Of a stretch of DNA of 64,000 nucleotides, positions 26,102 to 35,866 are shown piece after piece. The first letter of the stretch is position 1. The number at the start of each line of letters is the position of its first letter. Made by a program: the position numbers and the translations under genes. Below the pieces are notes generated by a model. It ran no database searches. It had not been told where the DNA came from and worked only from the letters and a program-made list of their open reading frames with translations. The stretch lies in the NCBI RefSeq assembly GCF_900111805.1, contig NZ_FOJN01000005.1:186001-250000 (forward strand). Reading direction: 5' to 3'. The stretch is from Rhodococcoides kroppenstedtii. Its GTDB lineage: Bacteria; Actinomycetota; Actinomycetes; Mycobacteriales; Mycobacteriaceae.

Positions 26102-27442
26102 GTGGCAGCCACCGACATTCGTCAGACCGTAGAGACCGCGACCGACACCGCGGACGCTGCGGTCGCCGCACCTGCGAAGGCTCCCGCCAAGAAGGCGGCT
26201 CGTAAGGCTCCCGCCAAGAAGGCCGCCCCGCGCGGCGCCGCTGCCAAGAAGACGGCGGCGAAGAAGGCTCCGGCCAAGAAGGCCACGTCGCCCGCGGTTG
26301 ATGACGCCGACGAGAACCCCGGCGACATCGCCGATCTCGACGTTCCGGAAGGCGAGCTCGGCGCCGAGTCCGACGTGGTCGAGGTCGTCGCCGTCGGTGA
26401 GGACGGTGAGGACGACGCCACGGCGGAGCCCACCGCGGAGGACAAGGCTTCCGGCGACTTCGTGTGGGACGAGGAGGAGTCGGAGGCTCTGCGGCAGGCC
26501 CGCAAGGACGCCGAGCTCACCGCGTCGGCCGACTCGGTCCGTGCCTACCTCAAGCAGATCGGCAAGGTCGCCCTCCTCAACGCCGAGGAGGAGGTGGAAC
26601 TGGCCAAGCGCATCGAGGCGGGCCTGTACGCCACGCAGTTGATGGCCGAGTCCGCCGAGAAGGGCGAGAAGCTCCCCGTCGCGCAGCGCCGGGACATGAA
26701 TTGGATCTGCCGCGACGGCAACCGCGCCAAGAACCACCTGTTGGAGGCGAACCTCCGCCTCGTGGTCTCGCTGGCCAAGCGCTACACGGGCCGCGGCATG
26801 GCCTTCCTCGACCTCATCCAGGAAGGCAACCTGGGTCTGATCCGCGCGGTCGAGAAGTTCGACTACACCAAGGGCTACAAGTTCTCCACGTACGCCACGT
26901 GGTGGATCCGGCAGGCCATCACGCGCGCGATGGCCGACCAGGCCCGCACCATTCGCATCCCCGTGCACATGGTCGAGGTCATCAACAAGCTCGGCCGCAT
27001 CCAGCGCGAGCTGCTCCAGGACCTGGGCCGCGAGCCCACGCCGGAGGAGCTGGCGAAGGAAATGGACATCACGCCGGAGAAGGTGCTGGAGATCCAGCAG
27101 TACGCGCGTGAGCCGATCTCGCTCGACCAGACCATCGGTGACGAGGGCGACAGCCAGCTCGGTGACTTCATCGAGGACTCGGAGGCCGTGGTCGCCGTCG
27201 ACGCCGTGTCCTTCACGTTGCTGCAGGACCAGTTGCAGTCCGTGCTCGAGACCCTGTCCGAGCGCGAGGCCGGTGTGGTCCGTCTGCGTTTCGGCCTCAC
27301 CGACGGTCAACCGCGCACACTCGACGAGATCGGCCAGGTCTACGGCGTCACGCGCGAGCGCATCCGTCAGATCGAGTCCAAGACGATGTCCAAGCTGCGC
27401 CACCCCAGCCGGTCCCAGGTACTGCGCGACTACCTGGACTGA
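26102..27442 (+). CDS. sigA: Primary RNA polymerase sigma factor SigA
   Basis: Housekeeping sigma factor, 446 aa. The N-terminus has Lys/Ala/Pro-rich repeats ([13 protein letters not shown], about 20-65) and an acidic stretch. From the [20 protein letters not shown] segment on, it matches mycobacterial SigA almost residue for residue: region 2 ([38 protein letters not shown]), region 3, and region 4.2 ([20 protein letters not shown]). The chosen start is the GTG at 26102, preceded by GAAAGGG; the frame is open upstream to 25898. Confidence 0.97.
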   Translation: MAATDIRQTVETATDTADAAVAAPAKAPAKKAARKAPAKKAAPRGAAAKKTAAKKAPAKKATSPAVDDADENPGDIADLDVPEGELGAESDVVEVVAVGEDGEDDATAEPTAEDKASGDFVWDEEESEALRQARKDAELTASADSVRAYLKQIGKVALLNAEEEVELAKRIEAGLYATQLMAESAEKGEKLPVAQRRDMNWICRDGNRAKNHLLEANLRLVVSLAKRYTGRGMAFLDLIQEGNLGLIRAVEKFDYTKGYKFSTYATWWIRQAITRAMADQARTIRIPVHMVEVINKLGRIQRELLQDLGREPTPEELAKEMDITPEKVLEIQQYAREPISLDQTIGDEGDSQLGDFIEDSEAVVAVDAVSFTLLQDQLQSVLETLSEREAGVVRLRFGLTDGQPRTLDEIGQVYGVTRERIRQIESKTMSKLRHPSRSQVLRDYLD

Positions 27443-27464
27443 CCGCCTGAGTCACCTCTCGGCG

Positions 27465-27800
27465 TCAGCCGAACAGCCCGTCGTCGCCGGGTGGACACGG
27501 TTCCACCCGGCGCACGGCGCTCACCGGAATCGCCGCGTAGTGGTGCGGGAAGCGCATCGACGCGGGATCGCCGGGCACACCCGGCTCCCACCGCACCTCG
27601 CCGGGCAGCGCCTCGGGATCCACGTGCAGAACCACGAGGTCCGTGCGTCCCCGGAAGAGCCGGTTCGCCGGCAGGTGAACCTGCTCCGGCGTCGAGAGGT
27701 GGACGAATCCGTCCGTCGTCAGAGACGGCGGCACGATCTCCCCGGCCGCGCGATACGTCGCCCAGTCCTGCTCGCTGCACAGGTGCAGAAGATCCGTCAT
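27465..27800 (-). CDS. DUF952 family protein
   Basis: 111-aa protein of the DUF952 family, recognisable by its start (LLHLCSEQDW), the GFVHLSTPEQV motif and a final region with RFPHHYAAIPVSAV. Some relatives are annotated as glutathione-transferase-like, without proof. Its ATG overlaps the stop of the EamA transporter gene by 4 nt (ATGA), so the two are cotranslated. Confidence 0.82.
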   Translation of the reverse strand: MTDLLHLCSEQDWATYRAAGEIVPPSLTTDGFVHLSTPEQVHLPANRLFRGRTDLVVLHVDPEALPGEVRWEPGVPGDPASMRFPHHYAAIPVSAVRRVEPCPPGDDGLFG

Positions 27801-28711
27801 GTCCGTCCTTTCGGTGCGGGTTCGAGATCCGGACGGGGTCGCCGCTCGACGCCCCCGAGTGCCACCGCGACGACGACGAAGGCGATGCCCAGTGCCTCGC
27901 CCGCGGTGGGGAGCTGACGGAGTACCAGGAACCCGACCACCGTCGCCGTGGTGGGGAGCAGGGCCAGCAGGAGGGCGAAGCGCGCCCGGCCGACCGAGCG
28001 CAGGACGACCTGATCGAGCGCGTAGGGCACCACCGACGACAGCAGTCCGATGCACAGGCCCAGGAGCCACGTCGCGGGGTGGGCGAAGACGCTCGGATTC
28101 TCCAGCAGCTGTGGGGTGAGTCCGATCGGGGCGAGGACCAGCGCCGCGGCGCCCATGCCCACGGCCAAGGAATCCAGCCCCCGCCCGGCGTCGGCGACCA
28201 CCGTGCCGAGCACCACGTAGGCGGCCCAGAGCGCGGCGGCGCCCAGCGCGAAGGCCACTCCCACGGCGCCGACGTCACCGGTCGCTCCCGCGGCCAGCGC
28301 CACTCCCGTGACCACCAGGAGGAGCGCGAGGACATCCCGCGGACGTCGCGATCCCAGGGCGGCCACCGCGACCGGTCCGAGGAATTCGATGGCCACGGCC
28401 GTCCCGAGCGGGATGCGGGCGATCGCCTCGTAGAACGCGAGATTCATGGCCACGGTCACCACGCCGAAGCCGGTCGCGGCGATCACCGATCGTCGGGTCC
28501 ACCGCATGCGCCACGGACGCCGCCACGCGAGCAGGACGACGGCGGCGCCGGCGGCGCGAAGCCAGGCGACCGTCGTCGGGGACGTCGTGTCGAACAGGAA
28601 GACACCCACGGCGGCGCCGAGGTACTGCGCCACAGCACCGACGACGAAGACCCCCGGAACCGCCCATCCGGGGAAGGTGCGCGGCGCGGAGCGCGTCTCG
28701 TCGGGGGCCAC
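27797..28711 (-). CDS. EamA/RhtA-type drug/metabolite exporter
   Basis: Membrane transporter with two EamA repeats and about ten helices, 304 aa. The closest pattern is the RhtA threonine/homoserine exporter group (AIEFLGPVAVAAL, YALDQVVLRSVGRARFALLLALLP). GTG start at 28711. Operon with the DUF952 gene. Substrate unknown. Confidence 0.85.
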   Translation of the reverse strand: MAPDETRSAPRTFPGWAVPGVFVVGAVAQYLGAAVGVFLFDTTSPTTVAWLRAAGAAVVLLAWRRPWRMRWTRRSVIAATGFGVVTVAMNLAFYEAIARIPLGTAVAIEFLGPVAVAALGSRRPRDVLALLLVVTGVALAAGATGDVGAVGVAFALGAAALWAAYVVLGTVVADAGRGLDSLAVGMGAAALVLAPIGLTPQLLENPSVFAHPATWLLGLCIGLLSSVVPYALDQVVLRSVGRARFALLLALLPTTATVVGFLVLRQLPTAGEALGIAFVVVAVALGGVERRPRPDLEPAPKGRT

Positions 28712-28962
28712 GCCGAGAACGCTAGCGAGGAGCTGCGGCCGGCCGTCGTCGAGGGTCCGAGCCCCGCCACGACGTTCTGCCCTCAGCGAACGTCTCCGCC
28801 CCCGAGGCCCTGGCCAGCATGTTTCGTGTTAGTGACAACACATCGTGTCCTGCGTGGGAACAAGGCACGACGGCTATACGTCTGACAGAGTGAACGAACC
28901 GCGTCGCACCGGCGCGGAGGACCGATCCCAGGACCGTGAGTCGCGGTCAGTACGGAGGCGTC

Positions 28963-29157
28963 ATGCCCGGATTGATGACAGACACGACCCTCACAGCGGC
29001 GGACCGATGCGACCGCTGTGGCGCAGGCGCACGGGTGCGCGCCGTCCTCGCCACCGGCGGTGAGCTCCTGTTCTGCCGCCACCACGCCAACGAGCACGAA
29101 GACCGTCTCCGCGAGATGAACGCGACGATCGTCTCCGACGCCGACGCGATGGCCTGA
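28963..29157 (+). CDS. Small DUF7455-like zinc-binding protein
   Basis: 64-aa protein with a CDRCGA knuckle, a single later Cys and paired histidines (FCRHHANEHE), a likely metal-binding ribbon. The ATG at 28963 has GGAGG 5 nt upstream; an in-frame GTG at 28936 and ATG at 28975 are less likely starts. Small proteins of this kind near sigA are widespread in actinobacteria. Function unknown. Confidence 0.75.
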   Translation: MPGLMTDTTLTAADRCDRCGAGARVRAVLATGGELLFCRHHANEHEDRLREMNATIVSDADAMA

Positions 29158-29177
29158 GGCCCCGACTACTCCGACCC

Positions 29178-29214
29178 GACGGCGGGCGACCACCTCAGGT
29201 GGTCGCCCGCCGTC
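29178..29214. terminator. Perfect hairpin terminator, 18-bp arms
   Basis: Arms 29178-29195 and 29197-29214 are perfect complements around a single C (in practice a 3-5 nt loop). It lies between the convergent DUF7455-like gene and the helicase gene and can serve both. Confidence 0.85.
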
Positions 29215-29255
29215 GTCGTGTGTGACGCGGGCACGGCCGATCCACCGGGCCGGCG

Positions 29256-30998
29256 TCACCAGGACCGCAGGGCGGCGATGCGCTCGGCGAGTTGCTCGGC
29301 CGTCGCTATGGCTGTCGGCGGTCCGCCGCAGGTGCGCCGCAGCTCGCCGTGGATGATGCCGTGCGCCTTGCCGGTGCGGTGGTGCTGCATCGCCACCAGC
29401 GAGTTCAGCTCCTTCCGGAGGTCAGCCAGCTTTCCGGCGTCCCCCGCCCGTCCGGCACCCGCGGGCGCAGCCGGAGTCGGCGCCGGGGGCGGGGTGGGAC
29501 TGGGCGCCGCGAGTTGGTCGCTCTGGCGCTTGCGCAGCAGAGCACGCATCTGGTCCCCGTCCAGCAGACCGGGCAGACCCAAATAGTCGGCCTCCTCGTC
29601 GCTGCCCGAGAACGTCGCCGTCCCGAACGACGACCCGTCGAAGATCACCTGGTCGAGTTCGGCGTCGGCGCCCAGCGCGGTGAACGCCTTCTCCTCCTCG
29701 CCGGGCTCGTCCTTCTGCTGGTTCGCGTCCGCCAGCAGGTCGTCGTCGAGACCGTCCTTCTCGCGGTGCGGCTTGCCGATGACGTGGTCTCGCTGAGCCT
29801 CGAGCTTGCTCGCGAGGTCCAGCAGCACCGGGACGGAGGGCAGGAAGACGCTCGCGGTCTCGCCCTTGCGGCGTGACCGCACGAACCGCCCGATCGCCTG
29901 CGCGAAGTACAGCGGCGTCGAAGCGCTGGTCGCATAGACGCCGACGGCCAGACGCGGCACGTCGACACCCTCGGACACCATGCGCACCGCCACCATCCAC
30001 GCCGACGTACCGGCGCCGAACTCGGCGATGCGTGACGACGAGGTCGGGTCGTCGGACAGCACCAGCGTGGGCGTCTCCCCGGTCAACGCCTCGAGGGTGC
30101 CCGCGTAGGCCCGTGCCGTGGTCTGGTCCGAGGCGATGACGAGGCCGCCCGCGTCGGGAATCCCGCCGGCGCGCAACTGGTGAAGGCGAGTGTTGGCGGC
30201 CGTCAGCACCGACGGCACCCACTCCCCCGACGGATCCAACGCCGTCCGCCACGCCCGCGCGGTCTGCTCGGCGCTCAGCGGCTCCCCGAGCCGCGCGGAG
30301 AACTCGTCGCCGGCACTGTTACGCCACCGCGCCTCCCCCGAATACGCCAGGAACACCACGGGACGCACGACGCCGTCCGCCAACGCGTCGGCGTAGCCGT
30401 AGCTGTGGTCCGGTCGCGAGCGCGGCAGGCCTTCCTCGTCGGGCTCGTAGGACACGAACGGGATCGGACTGTCGTCGCTGCGGAACGGCGTTCCGGTCAG
30501 CGCCAGACGCCGCGTCGCGTCGCCGTAGGCCTCCCGGATGCCCTCGCCCCAGCTCTTGGCGTCACCGCCGTGGTGGATCTCGTCGAGGATGACGAGCGTG
30601 CGGTAGGACTCGGTGCGGACCCGGTGCCGGGCCGGATGCGATGCCACCTGGGCGTAGGTGACGACGATGCCGTGGTAGTCCGCCGACGTCGACCCCGTGC
30701 TGTTGGAGAAGCGGGAGTCGAACGCCAGACCCACGCGGGCCGCCGCCTCCGCCCACTGATGCTTGAGGTGCTCGGTCGGGGCGACCACCGTGACTCGATC
30801 CACGGTGCGGTCACCGAGCAACTCCAGGGCGACGCGCAACGCGAAGGTGGTCTTGCCCGCGCCCGGCGTCGCGACGGCCAGGAAGTCGCGCGGACCCGCG
30901 GACAGATACTTGGTCAGGGCCCGTCGCTGCCAGGCTCGCAGCGGGGGAAGAGTCACCCCGGTGGCGCCGCGCGGCGTGTCGTCGACACCGGCCGTCAT
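29256..30998 (-). CDS. SF2 DEAD/DEAH-type helicase
   Basis: 580-aa helicase. RecA domain 1 has Walker A ATPGAGKTTF near residue 45 and a DEIHHGG motif II. Domain 2 has motif V/VI-like VSEGVDVPRLAVGVYAT and FAQAIGRFVRSRRKG. The C-terminal region is Pro/Ala-rich, then a short conserved helical end. The set resembles restriction- or repair-linked SF2 helicases, but no nuclease or methylase gene is next to it. ATG start at 30998. I do not recall an M. tuberculosis gene at this place in the order, so it may be an insertion. Confidence 0.85.
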   Translation of the reverse strand: MTAGVDDTPRGATGVTLPPLRAWQRRALTKYLSAGPRDFLAVATPGAGKTTFALRVALELLGDRTVDRVTVVAPTEHLKHQWAEAAARVGLAFDSRFSNSTGSTSADYHGIVVTYAQVASHPARHRVRTESYRTLVILDEIHHGGDAKSWGEGIREAYGDATRRLALTGTPFRSDDSPIPFVSYEPDEEGLPRSRPDHSYGYADALADGVVRPVVFLAYSGEARWRNSAGDEFSARLGEPLSAEQTARAWRTALDPSGEWVPSVLTAANTRLHQLRAGGIPDAGGLVIASDQTTARAYAGTLEALTGETPTLVLSDDPTSSSRIAEFGAGTSAWMVAVRMVSEGVDVPRLAVGVYATSASTPLYFAQAIGRFVRSRRKGETASVFLPSVPVLLDLASKLEAQRDHVIGKPHREKDGLDDDLLADANQQKDEPGEEEKAFTALGADAELDQVIFDGSSFGTATFSGSDEEADYLGLPGLLDGDQMRALLRKRQSDQLAAPSPTPPPAPTPAAPAGAGRAGDAGKLADLRKELNSLVAMQHHRTGKAHGIIHGELRRTCGGPPTAIATAEQLAERIAALRSW

Positions 30999-31237
30999 CG
31001 GCCCACCCCGGCTCGGGTCGACGGGGCGAACGGCCTCACGAGAACTCCCTCCGTCCGTGGCATGGAACTCCCGTCCGGCTCACTCGCTTCGTCCCCACCG
31101 CTCGCACACACCGCTCTCCTGCACACCGCGGGCAACCCTAGCCGCCCGCGCGACGGACCGACCAATCCCCAGGACGCGGTGACACGCCGCCCGGCACCGC
31201 CGCATCTCTCGGCGCCGTCCGTCATGCTGGAAGAACC

Positions 31238-32356
31238 ATGTCCGCGCCCGAGAACCCGAACCCGACCGACTCGCCCGAGACGCCGACGGCCGACGCCCGC
31301 GGACCGGTACCGGGTCGGCCGCTGACGACGGCGTGGCGGGTCGTCGCACGCACCGCGAGCAAGGCGTGGGACGACTCGATCTTCTCCGAGTCCGCGACGG
31401 CCGCGTTCTGGCAGACGCTGTCGCTGCCGCCGCTGATCCTGGCCCTGCTCGGCAGCCTCACGTCCGTGGCGGCGTGGTTCGGTCCGGACACCCTCGACAT
31501 CATCGAGTCGAAGATTCTCACCTTCAGCAGCACGCTGTTCAGCGACAACGTCGTGGACGAAATCATCGGCCCGACGGTCCGGGACATCCTCGCGAGCGGC
31601 CACGGGCCGGTGGTCTCGGTGGGTTTCCTGCTCTCGCTCTGGGCGGGATCGTCGGCGATCTCCACGTTCGTGGACTCGATAGTCGCCGCGCACGGGCAGC
31701 AGGACGCGCGCAATCCCGTGTGGCAGCGCATCTTCGCCCTGCTCCTCTACGTGGGTTTCCTGATCGTGGCGGTGTTCGTGCTGCCCCTCGTCGCCCTCGG
31801 GCCGTCGATGATCGGCCGCGTGCTCCCGTCGTCCTGGTACGAGATCGGGTCCACCGTCATCGACGTCGCCTACTACCCCGGCGTGGGTCTGTTGCTCATC
31901 GTCGGACTGACCACGCTCTACAAGGTGGCGCTGCACACCTCGCTGCCGTGGCATCGACTGCTCGGCGGCGCGTTGCTCGCCGGCGTGTTCTTCATGGTCG
32001 CCAGCGCGGTGCTGCGCGGCTACCTGTCCTGGGTGACCGGAACGGGGTACACCTACGGCGCGCTGGCCACGCCGATCGCCTTCCTGCTCTTCACGTTCTT
32101 CCTCGGCTTCGCCGTGGTCCTCGGCGCGGAGTTCAACGCGACCGTCCAGGAGTTCTGGCCCGCCCGCGCCTCGCGGCTCGAGCAGGTGAAGGACTGGGTG
32201 AACACCAAGGCCGTCGAGCCGGCCACCGGCGCCCTCGGGCGGCTGGCGACCGGACCCGTCAGGCTCGGTCGCCAGGACGGCCGAGGTAACCGGCCGGACA
32301 CGGCCGGATCACCACGGCCGGACTCGGCTCAGTCACCCTTGCGCAAGCCGTCGTAG
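31238..32356 (+). CDS. YihY/BrkB family inner-membrane protein
   Basis: 372 aa with about six transmembrane helices between residues 60 and 305 (VSVGFLLSLWAGSSAISTFV, LFTFFLGFAVVLGAEFNA) and a hydrophilic C-terminal tail. It matches Rv2707. Family members were once called RNase BN by mistake; the true role is unknown. The last 28 nt overlap the DUF3039 gene tail to tail. Confidence 0.88.
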   Translation: MSAPENPNPTDSPETPTADARGPVPGRPLTTAWRVVARTASKAWDDSIFSESATAAFWQTLSLPPLILALLGSLTSVAAWFGPDTLDIIESKILTFSSTLFSDNVVDEIIGPTVRDILASGHGPVVSVGFLLSLWAGSSAISTFVDSIVAAHGQQDARNPVWQRIFALLLYVGFLIVAVFVLPLVALGPSMIGRVLPSSWYEIGSTVIDVAYYPGVGLLLIVGLTTLYKVALHTSLPWHRLLGGALLAGVFFMVASAVLRGYLSWVTGTGYTYGALATPIAFLLFTFFLGFAVVLGAEFNATVQEFWPARASRLEQVKDWVNTKAVEPATGALGRLATGPVRLGRQDGRGNRPDTAGSPRPDSAQSPLRKPS

Positions 32357-32568
32357 ACCTTCTTGCACTCCGGGCACACCGGCGATCCGGGCTTGGCCGA
32401 CTTCGTCACCGGGAAGACCTCCCCGCACAGCGCGACGACGTGCGTGCCCATGACCGCGCTCTCGGCGATCTTGTTCTTCTTGACGTAGTGGAAGAACTTG
32501 GGAGTGTCGTCGTCGGTGGTCTCGTCGGTGGTGACGTCGGGCCGTTCGATGGTCTGCGTGCTGCTCAT
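32329..32568 (-). CDS. DUF3039 protein
   Basis: 79-aa protein of unknown function, like Rv2708c. Conserved core FFHYVKKNKIAESAVMGTHV, then a CxxC pair in PVCPECKKVYDGL, a likely half zinc finger. ATG start at 32568. Convergent with yihY (28-nt overlap) and divergent from the DUF3099 gene. Confidence 0.85.
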   Translation of the reverse strand: MSSTQTIERPDVTTDETTDDDTPKFFHYVKKNKIAESAVMGTHVVALCGEVFPVTKSAKPGSPVCPECKKVYDGLRKGD

Positions 32569-32661
32569 CCTTCGATTATGACGGTTGTTCCCGACGGCGG
32601 CGTCGGACATGTCACGACCAGGATTACTGCACAGTTCGTTCAACAGTGACACAGTGGAGTC

Positions 32662-33102
32662 ATGGCACAAGACGGCACCTCACGCCAGTCCGCCCGAGAG
32701 GACGTTCGCCGGGCGGTTCTGATCACCGAGGCACACACGTCGGTCGAGGAGCAACACCGCGCGCGTGTCCGCAAATACCTCTTCATCATGTCGTTCCGCA
32801 TCCCGGCGCTGGTCCTCGCGGCGCTCGCGTACGCCGCGTGGCAGAACCCGTGGATCGCGATGGCGATCGTCGGCGCGTCGATCCCGCTGCCGTGGATGGC
32901 GGTGCTGATCGCGAACGACCGCCCGCCGCGCTCCGACGACGAGCCCAGCCGGTACGGCTGGCGCGCGCAGAACACGACGGCGATCGAGTCGTCCGCTCAC
33001 CCGGTGGTGACGGTCGACGCGGACGTGGACGACACGCCGACTGCCGAGGCCGCGACCCGCGCGGCGGTCACGGCGAAGCGGCCGGGACCCGTCGGCACCT
33101 GA
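32662..33102 (+). CDS. DUF3099 membrane protein
   Basis: 146-aa protein of unknown function, counterpart of Rv2709. Two hydrophobic helices (about 48-65 and 70-88, FIMSFRIPALVLAALAYAAW and IAMAIVGASIPLPWMAVLIA) are followed by a hydrophilic tail. Confidence 0.83.
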   Translation: MAQDGTSRQSAREDVRRAVLITEAHTSVEEQHRARVRKYLFIMSFRIPALVLAALAYAAWQNPWIAMAIVGASIPLPWMAVLIANDRPPRSDDEPSRYGWRAQNTTAIESSAHPVVTVDADVDDTPTAEAATRAAVTAKRPGPVGT

Positions 33103-33129
33103 GCGAAGTCCGGCGTCCGGCACCCTGGC

Positions 33130-33135
33130 TACGCT
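33130..33135 (+). promoter_or_regulatory. -10 hexamer of a likely leaderless transcript
   Basis: TACGCT ends 7 nt before the GTG of the methyltransferase gene at 33143; no ribosome-binding site is visible. Confidence 0.4.
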
Positions 33136-33142
33136 CGACCGC

Positions 33143-34693
33143 GTGACCGGACCAGACCCGACGCGTCCCGCCGACTCCCCACCGATCGACGAGTCCGCAC
33201 TCCTGCGCCTCGCGCCCCCGCTGCGCGAGGCATTCGAGCGTGTCGGCTTCACGGCCGACGGCATCCTGGCGGCATTGGGCACCGAGGTGCACGACGCGCT
33301 GGGTCGAGGTGAACCGACCCCGGTACGACGCCGCTGCCGAACGTTGGGTGACCTCGGCGCTCTGGTACGTCTGTTTCTCCTGGCCGACGACGTCGACGTC
33401 GAGGCGGCGCGGACCGCACTGGCACCGGTCGACCCGGACGACGCCGAGCGCGCCGGACTGCTCGCGCGCCCGAGCGGCTCGGTCGTCCGCACTCTCCTCG
33501 ACGTCCGGCCGCTCGACCTCGGCGACGGGAATCGCTGGGTGGTCTCGGACATCGACGGCAGCACCCGCGAGGTGGCCATCGGCGCGGACCACGTGCTCGG
33601 CGTCGGCCACGCGTCCCTGTCCCTGGTACGGGCGACCCCCACGCGCACCGACGGGCCGGTGACGCTGCTCGATCTCGGCACCGGATGCGGCGTGCAGGCC
33701 GTGCACGCGTGCGCCTACGCCGCTCGGGTCACCGCCACCGATCTGTCCGCGCGGGCCGTGGTGCTGGCGCGCGTGACGGCGGCGCTGAACGACCTCGAGG
33801 TCGAGGTGATGGCGGGGCCGTGGTTCGACCCGGTGGCCGGCCGCCGCTTCGACCGCATCGTCGCCAACCCCCCGTTCGTCGTGGGCACCGGGGACGTGAC
33901 CCACTCCTACCGCGACTCCGGGCTCGACCTCGACGGGGCCAGTCGAGTGGTCGTGTCCACCGCGCCGGATCACCTCGAACTCGGCGGGACCGCCACCCTG
34001 CTCGCTGCCTGGATCCACGTCGACGGGGAGGACTGGCGCTCCCGAGTCGCGTCGTGGCTGCCCGATCACGGGGTGGACGCGTGGATCGTGCAACGCGACG
34101 TCGCCGATCCCGCCCTGCACGTGGGGACCTGGCTGCGCGACGGCGGGCTCGACCCCCGGACACCGGCGGCGGACGCGCTGGCCGAGCGGTGGCTCGCCCG
34201 CCTCGAGGACGCCGACGTCACCGGAGTCGGCTTCGGCTTCGTGTACCTGCGGCGGACCGATCGACCGACGGCCGTGCTCGCGGAGGATCTGCGCCACGGC
34301 CTCGAAGACCCCTTGGGCGACGAGGCCCTCGACGTGTTCGACCGACTCGACTGGCTCCGCACCCACGACGTGGCCGAGGAGCGATATGCGGTGCATCCGG
34401 CCACCGCGTACGAGGACGTCGCCCTGCCCGACCCCGAGGGTGGGTGGTCGACGGTGGTCCGTCGGGTCCACCGCGGCGACGGGCCGGCCTGGCAGCACGA
34501 GATCGACGCGGACGGTGCGGCGGTGCTTGCCGGCCTGCGGGCGGACGGTCTGCCGCTGGCCGACGTGGTGGAACTCCTGGCCGCGGCGCGCGGTGTCGAC
34601 TCCGAGGAACTGATGCCGGGCGCGGTCGCTCTGGTGTCCGCACTGGTGGTGCACGGGCTCGTGCGCCCGGCCGGTTCCCCGCGACCGCACTGA
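33143..34693 (+). CDS. SAM-dependent methyltransferase (DUF7059 / HemK-like core)
   Basis: 516-aa protein with a helical N-terminal domain (about 1-165). The class I methyltransferase core has motif I LLDLGTGCGVQAVHA near residue 174 and N-P-P-F at about 244-247. A C-terminal domain of about 190 residues follows. The NPPF motif suggests methylation of a polar amide or exocyclic amino group (PrmC/HemK or N6-adenine type), but the target is unknown. It lies directly upstream of sigB. GTG start, probably leaderless. Confidence 0.82.
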   Translation: MTGPDPTRPADSPPIDESALLRLAPPLREAFERVGFTADGILAALGTEVHDALGRGEPTPVRRRCRTLGDLGALVRLFLLADDVDVEAARTALAPVDPDDAERAGLLARPSGSVVRTLLDVRPLDLGDGNRWVVSDIDGSTREVAIGADHVLGVGHASLSLVRATPTRTDGPVTLLDLGTGCGVQAVHACAYAARVTATDLSARAVVLARVTAALNDLEVEVMAGPWFDPVAGRRFDRIVANPPFVVGTGDVTHSYRDSGLDLDGASRVVVSTAPDHLELGGTATLLAAWIHVDGEDWRSRVASWLPDHGVDAWIVQRDVADPALHVGTWLRDGGLDPRTPAADALAERWLARLEDADVTGVGFGFVYLRRTDRPTAVLAEDLRHGLEDPLGDEALDVFDRLDWLRTHDVAEERYAVHPATAYEDVALPDPEGGWSTVVRRVHRGDGPAWQHEIDADGAAVLAGLRADGLPLADVVELLAAARGVDSEELMPGAVALVSALVVHGLVRPAGSPRPH

Positions 34694-34779
34694 CGGCGAG
34701 CCCGATCCTTTCTCTCAGCAACTTCTCAGGGCGAGAGGTGCGAATCCGCAGGCCAGATGGTTTGACGGTCGGCCGCGGT

Positions 34780-34807
34780 GGGAACTTTCGGGAGGTGTCT
34801 CGACGTT
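34780..34807 (+). promoter_or_regulatory. ECF-type (SigE/SigH-like) promoter of sigB
   Basis: -35 GGGAACT (34780-34786), 17 nt, then -10 CGTT (34804-34807). This fits the mycobacterial SigE/SigH consensus (GGAAC, 16-19 nt, GTT). Transcription would start near 34814, giving a leader of about 30 nt with AGGAGG-like sequence before the ATG. Confidence 0.7.
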
Positions 34808-34843
34808 GAAGCGGGTGAGACACCACCGATCAGGAGGCACGTC

Positions 34844-35812
34844 ATGACCAGCCCCACCACCGTTCGTCCGCGCCCGAGCGAAGCCGATCTCGATGCCCAG
34901 AGCCCGGCTGCGGACCTCGTGCGCGTCTACCTGAACGGTATCGGCCGCACCGCACTGCTCACCGCTGCCGAGGAAGTCGAGCTGGCCAAGAAGATCGAGG
35001 CGGGGCTCTATGCCGCCCACGTTCTCGCCACCGGCAAACGCCTCACGGCCGCCAAGAAGCGTGACCTGGCCACGATCGTCCGCGAGGGTCGCTCGGCCCG
35101 GGCACACCTGCTCGAGGCCAATCTGCGACTCGTCGTGTCCCTGGCCAAGCGCTACACCGGCCGCGGCATGCCGTTGCTCGATCTCATCCAGGAGGGAAAC
35201 CTCGGACTGATCCGGGCGATGGAGAAGTTCGACTACGCCAAGGGTTTCAAGTTCTCGACCTACGCCACCTGGTGGATCCGTCAGGCCATCACCCGCGGCA
35301 TGGCCGATCAGAGCCGCACCATCCGCCTGCCCGTCCACCTCGTCGAACAGGTCAACAAGCTCGCCCGGATCAAGCGCGAACTGCATCAGCAGCTCGGTCG
35401 CGAGGCCACGGACGACGAGCTGGCCGAGGAGTCGGGCATCCCGGTCGAGAAGATCGCCGATCTGCTCGATCACAGCCGGGACCCGGTGAGCCTCGACATG
35501 CCGGTCGGCAGCGACGAGGAAGCGCCTTTGGGTGACTTCATCGAGGACTCGGAGGCCACCTCCGCCGAGAACGCCGTCATCGCCGGTCTGCTGCACACGG
35601 ATGTGCGCAGCGTGTTGGCCACCCTCGACGAGCGGGAGCAGCAGGTCATCCGCCTGCGCTACGGCCTGGACGACGGTCAGCCGCGCACCCTCGATCAGAT
35701 CGGCAAGCTGTTCGGACTGTCCCGCGAGCGGGTGCGCCAGATCGAGCGCGAGGTCATGGGCAAGCTGCGCCAGGGCGACCGCGCCGAGCGGCTGCGGTCC
35801 TACGCCAGCTGA
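34844..35812 (+). CDS. sigB: RNA polymerase sigma factor SigB
   Basis: Group 2 (stress/stationary-phase) sigma factor, 322 aa. It is closely related to SigA in regions 1.2-4.2 but lacks the long N-terminal extension. Region 2.4 is [18 protein letters not shown]; region 4.2 is [23 protein letters not shown] at 34844 follows CAGGAGG. The ECF-type promoter upstream implies induction by envelope or oxidative stress sigma factors. Order sigB-ideR as in Rv2710-Rv2711, but here two acetylation genes stand between them. Confidence 0.95.
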   Translation: MTSPTTVRPRPSEADLDAQSPAADLVRVYLNGIGRTALLTAAEEVELAKKIEAGLYAAHVLATGKRLTAAKKRDLATIVREGRSARAHLLEANLRLVVSLAKRYTGRGMPLLDLIQEGNLGLIRAMEKFDYAKGFKFSTYATWWIRQAITRGMADQSRTIRLPVHLVEQVNKLARIKRELHQQLGREATDDELAEESGIPVEKIADLLDHSRDPVSLDMPVGSDEEAPLGDFIEDSEATSAENAVIAGLLHTDVRSVLATLDEREQQVIRLRYGLDDGQPRTLDQIGKLFGLSRERVRQIEREVMGKLRQGDRAERLRSYAS

Positions 35813-35816
35813 CGAA

Positions 35817-35866
35817 CCGCATACGACAGTGCCCCGGGCTTCCGCCCGGGGCACTGTCGTATGCGG
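35817..35866. terminator. Strong bidirectional hairpin terminator after sigB
   Basis: Perfect 23-bp stem (35817-35839 with 35844-35866) and a TTCC loop, exactly filling the space between sigB and the convergent acetyltransferase gene, whose stop codon begins at the next base. Confidence 0.9.
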
